From the NCBI GenBank assembly GCA_036389715.1, contig DASVWH010000215.1, forward strand, positions 1-5,304: a DNA stretch of 5,304 nt, given 5' to 3'. The notes beneath the pieces are model-generated. The model ran no database searches and was not told the origin of the DNA. It saw nothing but the letters and a program-made list of their open reading frames with translations. Positions 1 to 5,304 of this stretch are shown here, one piece after another. The position numbers were made by a program, and so were the translations under genes. The stretch comes from DASVWH01 sp036389715. Lineage in GTDB: Bacteria; Acidobacteriota; Blastocatellia; Pyrinomonadales; Pyrinomonadaceae. The stretch's first letter is position 1, and every line of letters begins with the position of its first letter.

Positions 1-1
1 C

Positions 2-1141
2 AGCGAGCTTAGGCAACTGCCCATCATGCACCCTGTCAAAAGCGGTGCACAGTCGCGCGCCGAGATCGAACAGTTTCTCGTCAAGAACATGGACGAAGAC
101 ACTACCCCGGCCGAGATGCACGCTTCCGAAGCGGCACTCAAAAAGCTCGGGCTCGTTCCCGCCGATTTCCAGTTTCGCTCCTTCATCATCAAGCTCCTGA
201 CGGAGCAGGTCGCCGGTTACTACGACCCGAAGAGGCAGCAGTTCTTCCTCGCGGATTGGATTGACCTGGACGGGCAAAAACCCGTTATGGCGCACGAGCT
301 GACGCACGCCCTCCAGGACCAGCATTTCAACCTGCGCCGTTTCGATAACTGGCCGAAGGGCGATTCCGATACGGAGCTGGCCATCCATGCGCTGATCGAG
401 GGCGACGCCTCGCTCGCGATGGCGCACTATGTGGCGCGCAATCCGCTGCGCATCATCGCCCTGATGAAGTCCATGAGCACGAGCGGCTCCGGCACGGAGT
501 TGATAGACAGCGCGCCGCGCGCCATCCGCGAGTCGCTCCTCTTCCCATACGAACAGGGGATGAAATGGGTCTCGCAGTTGTACAAGCGCGAAGGCTGGCC
601 GCTCATCTCGAAGGCTTTTACGGAGCTGCCGCAATCAACCGAGCAAATCCTCCATCCCGAGAAATATTTTGCGCACGAAGCCCCCGTCAAGCTCAGCCTG
701 CCCGACATCTCGCAGGCGCTCGGGGCCGGATGGAAGCGGATTGATTACGATGTCAACGGCGAATGGAGCTACTACCTGATACTGGACGAATATTTGAAGT
801 CGGCGCAGGAATCCAGGCGCGCCGCGGCGGGCTGGGGCGGCGACCGCTACGGCGTCTACGAAGATGCGAAGTCGGGCAGCGTCCTGATAACGCAGTTGAC
901 GGCCTGGGATACGGAGGCCGATGCGGGTGAGTTCTTCGCGGCCTACGCGAAGCGCACGGAGCGCCGCTACAAGAATGCCACTTCGACCGAGACCTTCTCG
1001 GGCCAGGGAGTGGAGCGCCGCGCCTGGCAGACGGGCGAAGGCGGCGTCGTCATGCAGCGCCAGGGCACGCGCGTTCTCATCCTTGAGGGCATCCCGAACA
1101 TGGCGGCGGCCAGGTCCTTGACGGATAAACTCTGGCGCTGA
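2..1141 (+). CDS. HELTH-motif zinc metallopeptidase-like protein (5' end outside window)
   Basis: Probably a zinc-dependent peptidase; its substrate is unknown. The frame is open to the left edge: before the Met codon at 26 it reads SELRQLPI without a stop, so that Met is likely internal and the true start, possibly with a signal peptide, is missing. Counting from that Met, the core is the segment around residues 88-101 (MAHELTHALQDQHF), a classic HExxH zinc site with H90 and H94 as ligands and E91 as catalytic base. About 30 residues on comes HALIEGDAS; E125 (or E117) is a plausible third ligand, as in gluzincin-type peptidases. Upstream, EQVAGYYDP (60-68) resembles sequence before the motif in similar proteins of Acidobacteria and other soil bacteria. 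The C-terminal third (about 275-371) is a separate mixed region without a motif I recognise. The stop is at 1139-1141 and no partner gene follows closely. The zinc site is clear; peptidase activity and export are inferred. Confidence 0.82.
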   Translation, partial: SELRQLPIMHPVKSGAQSRAEIEQFLVKNMDEDTTPAEMHASEAALKKLGLVPADFQFRSFIIKLLTEQVAGYYDPKRQQFFLADWIDLDGQKPVMAHELTHALQDQHFNLRRFDNWPKGDSDTELAIHALIEGDASLAMAHYVARNPLRIIALMKSMSTSGSGTELIDSAPRAIRESLLFPYEQGMKWVSQLYKREGWPLISKAFTELPQSTEQILHPEKYFAHEAPVKLSLPDISQALGAGWKRIDYDVNGEWSYYLILDEYLKSAQESRRAAAGWGGDRYGVYEDAKSGSVLITQLTAWDTEADAGEFFAAYAKRTERRYKNATSTETFSGQGVERRAWQTGEGGVVMQRQGTRVLILEGIPNMAAARSLTDKLWR

Positions 1142-1165
1142 AGACCGCCATTCCGAGGGCCGTAA

Positions 1166-1220
1166 TCGTCAATCGCCGGGAGCATCAGAGCAGGGGCTTT
1201 TATCTACCGGCGATTGCCGA
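1166..1220. repeat. Inverted repeat between peptidase and acyltransferase genes
   Basis: CAATCGCCGG at 1170-1179 is matched exactly by its reverse complement CCGGCGATTG at 1207-1216. After one mismatch (1169/1217) three more pairs fit (1166-1168 with 1218-1220), giving 13 of 14 paired positions around a 27-base loop. It starts 25 bases after the peptidase stop and ends 30 bases before the acyltransferase ATG. No T-run follows the right arm, so it is not a typical intrinsic terminator. It could be a stem in the mRNA between the genes or a binding site for a dimeric protein; the sequence alone cannot decide. Confidence 0.6.
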
Positions 1221-1250
1221 ATATCTATTGACGCCGGACAACTCGCCTTG

Positions 1251-2366
1251 ATGAAGCGCATCGCCCAGCTCGATGTCCTCAGACTCTTCGCCATCCTGCT
1301 GGTCCTCGGCAGGCACATGGACCGCCTCCCGGCGCAGACCTACGGAAGACTGCTCTACTCAATCAGCGATGCCTGGATTCGCTGCGGGTGGATCGGCGTC
1401 GATCTCTTCTTCGTCCTGAGCGGTTTTCTGGTGAGCGGAATCCTCTTCAAGGAGCACGAGCGGAGCGGCCGGATAGGCTACGGGCGATTCTTCATCAGGC
1501 GCGGCTTCAAGATTTACCCGGCCTTTTACGTGATGCTGCTCGTGACTGTGCTCTGCTCGACGCAGCAGCCGCAGGCCATCCTGGTCGAAGCGCTCTTCGT
1601 GCAGAACTACTTTCCGAGAATCTGGAATCACACCTGGTCGCTGGCCGTCGAGGAGCACTTCTATCTCCTGCTGCCCCCGGCCCTGATTCTGCTCTATCGC
1701 ACGCGCTTCATTCGCTTCCTGCCAGCCATTTTCGTCGCGGTCGGATGCCTGGCGTTGTTGCTGAGAGCTATGACTGCGCAGCGTGCGGACCTGGCGAGCC
1801 ATGCGCTGCTGTTGCCGACGCACCTGCGGCTGGACTCGCTCTTTTTCGGCGTCCTTCTCTCCTACTATTATCACTTCAAGCCGCAGCGGCTCGGCATCAT
1901 CACCAGGCATCCGCGCCTGGTTACAGGCTTTCTGGGCCTGTGCGTCTCGCTCTCGGTGCTGCTGCGCATCGAGACCAGTATCTGGATGAACACGCTCGGC
2001 CTGTCTCTCCTCTACCTGGGCTTCGGCGCTCTGTTGATCGGCTGTCTTTACTGGCGTCCGGTCATCCGCTTGAGCGAATCCGTGACGGGACGCTTCCTAG
2101 CTTATCTCGGCGCTCATTCCTATTCGATCTACCTCTGGCACATGCCGGTCAAGGTCTGGGGGCCAGGCCTCGTCGGCGGAGCCTTCGGGGTCGAGCTCTC
2201 TCCGCTGACGGGATTTCTCCTCTACCTGACGGGCAGCCTCGCGGTCGGGGTGTTGATGGCGAAACTGGTCGAGTTGCCCATGCTGCGGCTCCGCGATTGG
2301 GTCTTTCCGCCGCGCGGGAAACTGCTCGCGCTGCCGGACACGGCGTATCGCCCGGAGCCGACTTAA
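1251..2366 (+). CDS. Acyltransferase-3 family membrane O-acyltransferase
   Basis: An integral inner-membrane protein that probably transfers an acyl (often acetyl) group onto a sugar of a surface polysaccharide, lipid or glycoside; the acceptor is not predictable. It has 371 residues, the usual size for a stand-alone acyltransferase-3 domain, and lacks the C-terminal SGNH domain of long OafA-type proteins. Family signs in order: LDVLRLFAILLVLGRH (7-22), with the R11-x10-H22 pair typical of the catalytic region; GWIGVDLFFVLSGFL (46-60); FFIRRGFKIYP (80-90); HTWSLAVEEHFYLL (127-140), matching the family's WSLxVEE signature; HLRLDSLFFG (191-200); and YSIYLWHMPV (291-300). About ten hydrophobic segments are visible. 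A TTG at 1248 lies directly before ATG 1251; I prefer the ATG because MKRIAQLDVLR starts where family members usually do. No good Shine-Dalgarno sequence is seen. K87 stands where relatives often have Arg (RRxxR). No glycosyltransferase or polysaccharide gene is adjacent. Confidence 0.93.
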   Translation: MKRIAQLDVLRLFAILLVLGRHMDRLPAQTYGRLLYSISDAWIRCGWIGVDLFFVLSGFLVSGILFKEHERSGRIGYGRFFIRRGFKIYPAFYVMLLVTVLCSTQQPQAILVEALFVQNYFPRIWNHTWSLAVEEHFYLLLPPALILLYRTRFIRFLPAIFVAVGCLALLLRAMTAQRADLASHALLLPTHLRLDSLFFGVLLSYYYHFKPQRLGIITRHPRLVTGFLGLCVSLSVLLRIETSIWMNTLGLSLLYLGFGALLIGCLYWRPVIRLSESVTGRFLAYLGAHSYSIYLWHMPVKVWGPGLVGGAFGVELSPLTGFLLYLTGSLAVGVLMAKLVELPMLRLRDWVFPPRGKLLALPDTAYRPEPT

Positions 2367-2380
2367 GAACAGGCTGCAAA

Positions 2381-2401
2381 ATCTGCCGCACACGCGCAGA
2401 T
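2381..2401 (+). other. Small hairpin just after the acyltransferase stop
   Basis: ATCTGC (2381-2386) pairs with GCAGAT (2396-2401). With C2387 bulged, GC (2388-2389) also pairs with GC (2394-2395) around an ACAC loop, giving eight pairs and one bulge. It begins 15 bases after the stop codon. No T-run follows, so I do not call it an intrinsic terminator. A role in ending or protecting the acyltransferase mRNA is possible but unproven. Confidence 0.35.
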
Positions 2402-2556
2402 GCCAACAGCAGAAGGGGAAGACAGGAGCGGGCCTTCATTCGATTTGCCCTGAAACTCTCTTTGTCCGCGCTCGACGACCGCGTGACCGATGCTTTGCCG
2501 CCTGCTGGCAGGCAGATGGGCGGCTCAATCTCCGCCGTCCGGTGAAAATGGCGGCG

Positions 2557-2586
2557 TTGTCTTAAATCGCCCGTTTGTGCTATTTT
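2557..2586 (+). promoter_or_regulatory. Candidate sigma-70-like promoter for the carboxyltransferase gene
   Basis: TTGTCT at 2557-2562 (four of six matches to TTGACA) and TATTTT at 2581-2586 (four of six to TATAAT) are separated by 18 bases, inside the only AT-rich stretch of this gap. Transcription would start near 2593 and give a leader of about 95 bases before ATG 2688. The match is only moderate, and promoter rules in the likely host group are poorly defined, so this is a tentative call. Confidence 0.3.
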
Positions 2587-2687
2587 GTGTTCATCTTAAA
2601 AGGCTTAGAAACATACAGGTGAATGGCCGAGCGGCCGCGAAGTCTCTCTCGGTGAGACCCGTGCGACGCGTTTGGCTGAGATTCAAG

Positions 2688-4331
2688 ATGAAGTCTGAAG
2701 CGCGACCGGCTCTCAGAGAATTGCGAATGCGTCTGCGCGAACTCTCGGCAGACCTGCAAAGGCTTGAAGCTAAAATTCGTCTCGGCGGCGGGACGGACAA
2801 GATCGCTCGCCAGCACCAGCAGGGCAAGCTGACGGCGCGCGAGCGCATCGAACTGCTCCTTGACAAAGAGTCTTATGCGCAGGAGATAGGGCTGCTCGTC
2901 GCCTATGACGAGTACAAGGGTGCGGCCCCGGCGGCCGGTGTCGTGACGATGCTCGGGCGAGTGGGCGGGCGCGAAGTGGTCGTCGTCGCCAACGATGCGA
3001 CCGTCAAGGCGGGCTCCTGGTGGCCCGAGACGATCAAGAAGATTCTGCGGGCGCAGGAGATAGCCATGCGCTCACACGTCCCGATCATCTACCTGGTGGA
3101 TTCGGCGGGCGTCAATCTGCCCTACCAGGGCGGAGTCTTTCCGGGACAGTACGGTGCGTCGCGCATCTTCTACTACAACTCGATCATGCGCCGCTACCTG
3201 AAGATACCGCAAATCTCGGCCGTGATGGGGCCGTGCATCGCCGGGGGCGCATACCTGCCCGCGCTCTCCGACATCATCGTGATGGTCGAGGGCACTTCGT
3301 TCATGGGGCTGGGCGGCGCGAATCTGGTCAAGGGTGCGACCGGGCAGACCATTGATAACGAGACTCTCGGCGGCGCGCGCACGCACAACGCCATCTCGGG
3401 CGTCGCACATTACCGCGTCGCCGACGACGAAGCCTGTGTGGCCAAGATCAGGGAGTTTGTTTCCGAGCTTCCGGCCAGGCCCGCCAGCGCCGTCTCCGTT
3501 ACGGAAAGCGCGGACGCGGCGCGGCCCGAGAGAGACCTCTACGACATTCTCCCGGAAGACCACCGGCAGCCCTACGAGATGCGCGAGGTGCTCGAATGCC
3601 TCCTGGACGGCGGCCAGTTGGACGAGTTCCAGGCCGACTATGCCAGGGAGATGATTACGGGCCATGCCCGCATCCGCGGCATCCAGGTCGGCATCATCGC
3701 CAACAGCCGCGGGATGATTCGCAGCGAGGCGGGCGGCCCGCCGAAGTTTGGCGGCATTATCTACGCCGATTCCGCCGAAAAGGTCGCCTACTTCATAGAG
3801 ACCTGCAACCGGCATCAAACGCCGCTGGTCTTTATTCAGGATGTCTCGGGCTTTATGGTCGGCGCAGAGGCCGAGCATTCGGGCATTATTCGAGCGGGCG
3901 CGCGCTTTGTCGAAGCGATGGCGACGGCGCTGGTCCCGAAGCTTGTCTTAACTATTAACCATGCGTCGGGCGCGGGCTATTACGCGATGGCCGGACAGGG
4001 GTTCGACCCGGATTTCATCTTCAGTTGGCCGACCGGGCGGATGGGCGTGATGGAGGGCGATTCGGCGGTCCAGGCCCTCTTCGGCACTCAACTGGAGAAG
4101 CTCAAGCGGGAAGGGCAGCAGCCCGATGAAGAGTTGGTGGCGGAGATGGGGCGCGTCCGCGAAAATTACGAGCAGCAACTGGATGCCAAGTATGCCGCCG
4201 CGCGCGGGTTCGTTGACGCCGTCATCGTGCCCGAGCAGACGCGGGATGCGCTTGAGCTGGCCCTGCGCGCAGGGCTCAATTACGGCGGGCCGCACCTGGG
4301 CCAATTCGTGCTCCCGCCCGCGCTGGTCTGA
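2688..4331 (+). CDS. Acyl-CoA carboxylase carboxyltransferase (beta) subunit, methylcrotonyl-CoA carboxylase-like
   Basis: The carboxyltransferase half of a biotin-dependent acyl-CoA carboxylase: it moves the carboxyl group from carboxybiotin to an acyl-CoA in the cytoplasm, typically in leucine, isoprenoid or odd-chain acid breakdown. Its 547 residues fit the 510-560 of the family. N-terminal crotonase-like half: GKLTARERIELLLD (46-59), NDATVKAGSWWP (102-113), IYLVDSAGVNLP (134-145) and oxyanion-hole segment GPCIAGGAYLPALSD (181-195). C-terminal half: ANSRGMIRSEAGG (338-350), FIQDVSGFMVG (382-392), HASGAGYYAMAG (425-436) and WPTGRMGVMEG (447-457). The NDATVK and SRIFYYN segments and the GAGYYAM loop resemble methylcrotonyl-CoA carboxylase beta more than propionyl-CoA carboxylase beta, but the exact substrate is open. 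ATG 2688 is chosen because family similarity begins there; a weak GAG lies 7 bases upstream. An in-frame GTG at 2619 would add 23 residues and is less likely. The frame is open back to 2490 but that stretch is not family-like. No biotin carboxylase gene is adjacent. Confidence 0.93.
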   Translation: MKSEARPALRELRMRLRELSADLQRLEAKIRLGGGTDKIARQHQQGKLTARERIELLLDKESYAQEIGLLVAYDEYKGAAPAAGVVTMLGRVGGREVVVVANDATVKAGSWWPETIKKILRAQEIAMRSHVPIIYLVDSAGVNLPYQGGVFPGQYGASRIFYYNSIMRRYLKIPQISAVMGPCIAGGAYLPALSDIIVMVEGTSFMGLGGANLVKGATGQTIDNETLGGARTHNAISGVAHYRVADDEACVAKIREFVSELPARPASAVSVTESADAARPERDLYDILPEDHRQPYEMREVLECLLDGGQLDEFQADYAREMITGHARIRGIQVGIIANSRGMIRSEAGGPPKFGGIIYADSAEKVAYFIETCNRHQTPLVFIQDVSGFMVGAEAEHSGIIRAGARFVEAMATALVPKLVLTINHASGAGYYAMAGQGFDPDFIFSWPTGRMGVMEGDSAVQALFGTQLEKLKREGQQPDEELVAEMGRVRENYEQQLDAKYAAARGFVDAVIVPEQTRDALELALRAGLNYGGPHLGQFVLPPALV

Positions 4332-4619
4332 AAACGAGTCCCCGCGCGGCTCTCTCCGAACGCGAGAGAACCGGAATCGTCGAAGAGGACGGCGGCGCGC
4401 CGGTTGTGAGCATTATCCCGGCTCCTGTGATTAGTCTTTCCAAGAGCTTTGCTGTTTCCCGCATGGCTCGGAATCAGGCCGGTAGCCGTGGGAAGCTGTG
4501 AGCGTGAAAATCCGGCATCACATTGCGGCTCTCGTCGCCCGGTAGAGTTTAGACCTGGCGTGTGACTGGAGTCTTCACAAGCGGTTGCTGTCAGGAGCAG
4601 TACGGCGGTCACCGAAAGC

Positions 4620-4625
4620 TATAAC
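4620..4625 (+). promoter_or_regulatory. Possible -10 element upstream of the Arg-rich exported protein
   Basis: TATAAC matches five of six bases of TATAAT and lies 65 bases before the GTG start, which would give a leader of roughly 60 bases. I find no acceptable -35 box 16-18 bases upstream and no TGn extension, so the call rests on the hexamer alone. Confidence 0.2.
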
Positions 4626-4673
4626 ACCTACACGCGGGCGCGCCTTTCATCAAGCTCCTGCGTGGTGCAACAG

Positions 4674-4680
4674 AGGAGGG
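4674..4680 (+). promoter_or_regulatory. Strong Shine-Dalgarno that sets the GTG start at 4691
   Basis: AGGAGGG ends 10 bases before the GTG at 4691. It is the best ribosome binding site in the window. The next in-frame ATG (4712) is 31 bases from it, too far, so the GTG start is preferred. Confidence 0.7.
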
Positions 4681-4690
4681 AGAAACGGCT

Positions 4691-5304
4691 GTGAGCAAGA
4701 ATAGCAACATTATGCGGAGCATCAGGCTTCTGTTTGTCTTCGTCGTCTCGACGTGTCTCGTCGGAGCCGACCTCGTTCTCGTCACGGGTCAGAATGCGAA
4801 TTCGGGCATGACGATGGAGTCGCAGAACGGGAACATGACGGGCAACACCACTACTGGGCGCAGGGGCCGCCGCCGTCGTGGCGCGCGTCGGCGTCGCGGT
4901 GGTCGCAACACGATGGGGGCTGCCAATACCGGCATGGCGGCCGACAACATGAGCGGAACGGCCGATAACACGAATATGACCGGCGATACGCAGGACACGA
5001 CCAACACGTCCGGCGGCATGACCGGCATGACGACCGGCGGCGGCAGGCGCAGGCGTGGCCGCAGGCGCAGGGGCGGCGGCAATACGATGGCCACAACCGA
5101 TACCGCTACGACCGGCACGACGACCGGCGGGATGACCGAGAACGCGACCGGCGGCGAGCAGACGGACCTCTCCGGCACTTACACTGGAACGGTCAATTAC
5201 GCCGGTGGCGGCTTGAGCGGTCCGGCTACCCTGACGATTGAAGGTAACAGGTTCACGCTGACGCCCGAGGGCGGTTCGCCCCTCACGGGCCGCGTCACTG
5301 CCGT
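4691..5304 (+). CDS. Exported low-complexity protein with two arginine-rich blocks (3' end outside window)
   Basis: Function unknown. The frame starts at GTG 4691 behind a strong Shine-Dalgarno sequence and is open to the right edge (204 codons visible). Residues 1-26 look like a Sec signal peptide: basic start (K3, R9, R12), hydrophobic core LLFVFVVSTCLVGA, and possible cleavage after A26 (V-G-A) or nearer A36. C22 does not sit in a good lipobox. Residues 37-158 are low complexity, rich in Thr, Gly, Met, Asn and Asp and broken by two arginine blocks: 57-72 (11 Arg in 16 residues) and 119-127 (8 Arg in 9). Both have the form RRRRG-RRRR-GG followed by NTM, so the module seems duplicated. From about 159 (DLSGTYTGTVNY) an ordinary beta-rich domain begins, with SGPATLTIEGNRFTLTP at 176-192; similar C-terminal domains occur, to my recollection, in acidobacterial hypothetical proteins. 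The basic blocks might bind an acidic polymer such as nucleic acid or polysaccharide; this is speculation. The preceding gap of 359 bases suggests its own transcript. Confidence 0.8.
   Translation, partial: MSKNSNIMRSIRLLFVFVVSTCLVGADLVLVTGQNANSGMTMESQNGNMTGNTTTGRRGRRRRGARRRRGGRNTMGAANTGMAADNMSGTADNTNMTGDTQDTTNTSGGMTGMTTGGGRRRRGRRRRGGGNTMATTDTATTGTTTGGMTENATGGEQTDLSGTYTGTVNYAGGGLSGPATLTIEGNRFTLTPEGGSPLTGRVTA
4856..5089 (+). repeat. Two copies of an arginine-block module within the exported protein
   Basis: Copy 1 spans 4856-4915 (residues 56-75) and copy 2 spans 5036-5089 (residues 116-133). Both encode RRRRG, then RRRR, then GG and one residue, then NTM; copy 1 has an extra Ala between the Arg runs. 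The codons differ: copy 1 uses mainly CGN (one AGG among 11 Arg), whereas copy 2 uses AGG for four of eight Arg. The proteins agree better than the DNA. Confidence 0.65.
5043..5071 (+). repeat. 11-base direct repeat in the second arginine block
   Basis: GCAGGCGCAGG occurs at 5043-5053 and again at 5061-5071, 18 bases apart and in the same reading frame. A related 12-base repeat, GACGACCGGCGG, occurs at 5029-5040 and 5119-5130, exactly 90 bases apart and in frame. Such repeats are the sort of substrate on which slippage or recombination can change the number of blocks. Confidence 0.6.

Larger units (their letters stand above)
2367..2687. other. Intergenic region with probable promoter of the carboxyltransferase gene
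   Basis: No gene is supported in these 321 bases. Open frames here are extensions or shadows of the flanking genes; the in-frame extension of the carboxyltransferase frame back to 2490 gives sequence unlike the family. Contents: a small hairpin at 2381-2401; GC-rich inverted repeats near 2497-2524 (GCCGCC with GGCGGC, and inside it CCTGC/GCAGG); an AT-rich island at about 2541-2620 that stands out from the GC-rich surroundings and holds the promoter candidate; an 8-base palindrome GCGGCCGC at 2631-2638; and a weak GTCTC/GAGAC hairpin at 2642-2658 in the presumed leader. Confidence 0.6.
4332..4690. other. Intergenic region without a recognised gene
   Basis: These 359 bases hold no gene I can support and no tRNA-like arms. 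Visible items: a perfect 6-bp stem TCTCTC (4351-4356) with GAGAGA (4364-4369) and a 7-base loop, 20 bases after the carboxyltransferase stop, with no T-run after it; a 10-base GC palindrome CGGCGCGCCG at 4393-4402; a stop-free + frame at 4346-4498 without a credible start or ribosome site; a lone TATAAC at 4620-4625; and the Shine-Dalgarno sequence of the next gene at 4674-4680. Reverse-strand frames overlapping the end of the carboxyltransferase gene look like shadows. Confidence 0.55.

Noticed and set aside
1228..1256. TTGACG at 1228-1233 as a -35 box for the acyltransferase gene
   Set aside because: A -10 box at normal spacing would fall on the start codon itself, and the bases there (ATGAAG) do not resemble one.
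1388..2545. Long + frame of 385 codons overlapping the acyltransferase gene
   Set aside because: It is an alternate-frame shadow: the overlapping frame has all acyltransferase-3 motifs and membrane segments, while this one gives Arg/Ala/Leu-rich sequence without domains.
3072..3878. Reverse-strand frame of 268 codons inside the carboxyltransferase gene
   Set aside because: It lies wholly within a well-supported gene, shows no family motif and is typical of antisense frames in GC-rich coding DNA.
4351..4369. Hairpin TCTCTC/GAGAGA after the carboxyltransferase stop as an intrinsic terminator
   Set aside because: The stem is only six pairs and no T-run follows; too weak to call a terminator.
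4753..4968. + frame of 71 codons overlapping the Arg-rich protein
   Set aside because: Different frame from the signal-peptide protein, no ribosome site, and Arg/His/Ser-rich composition that mirrors the real frame.
4856..5089. Arg/Gly repeats as a CRISPR array or tandem non-coding repeat
   Set aside because: The units are short, imperfect and in frame within a coding sequence; there are no regular spacers.
4789..5178. Reverse-strand frame rich in Pro, Val and Arg opposite the exported protein
   Set aside because: The + frame has a strong Shine-Dalgarno sequence, a signal peptide and a recognisable beta-rich end; the reverse frame is its low-complexity mirror.

Overview
This is a GC-rich, chromosome-like window with four genes, all on the + strand. 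Two are complete and one is cut by each edge. The layout and protein types (a secreted-type HELTH zinc peptidase, a stand-alone acyltransferase-3 membrane protein, an acyl-CoA carboxylase beta subunit and a low-complexity exported protein) resemble Acidobacteriota, perhaps the Blastocatellia. That placement is an inference from general protein character; no marker gene is present to prove it.

Layout. 2-1141: 3' part of a zinc metallopeptidase-like protein with HELTH, reading in from upstream. 1142-1250: short gap with a long-armed inverted repeat (1166-1220). 1251-2366: complete O-acyltransferase of the acyltransferase-3 (OafA/NodX-like) family, an inner-membrane protein without an SGNH domain. 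2367-2687: a 321-base gap with a small hairpin after the acyltransferase stop and an AT-rich island that probably holds the promoter of the next gene. 2688-4331: complete biotin-dependent carboxyltransferase, closest in motif content to methylcrotonyl-CoA carboxylase beta. 4332-4690: a 359-base gap with no convincing gene, ending in a strong Shine-Dalgarno sequence. 4691-5304: the 5' part of an exported protein with two arginine-rich blocks (RRRRG-type) set in Thr/Gly/Met/Asn-rich sequence, followed by the start of a beta-rich domain; it runs off the right edge.

The genes do not form an obvious pathway. The gaps of 109, 321 and 359 bases argue for separate transcription units. The carboxyltransferase has no biotin carboxylase or biotin carrier gene beside it here, so its partner must be encoded elsewhere. 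I see no RNA gene, CRISPR array, insertion sequence, toxin-antitoxin pair or phage gene, and I do not think the window shows a new defence or mobile system. The most unusual item is the exported protein with duplicated polyarginine blocks.
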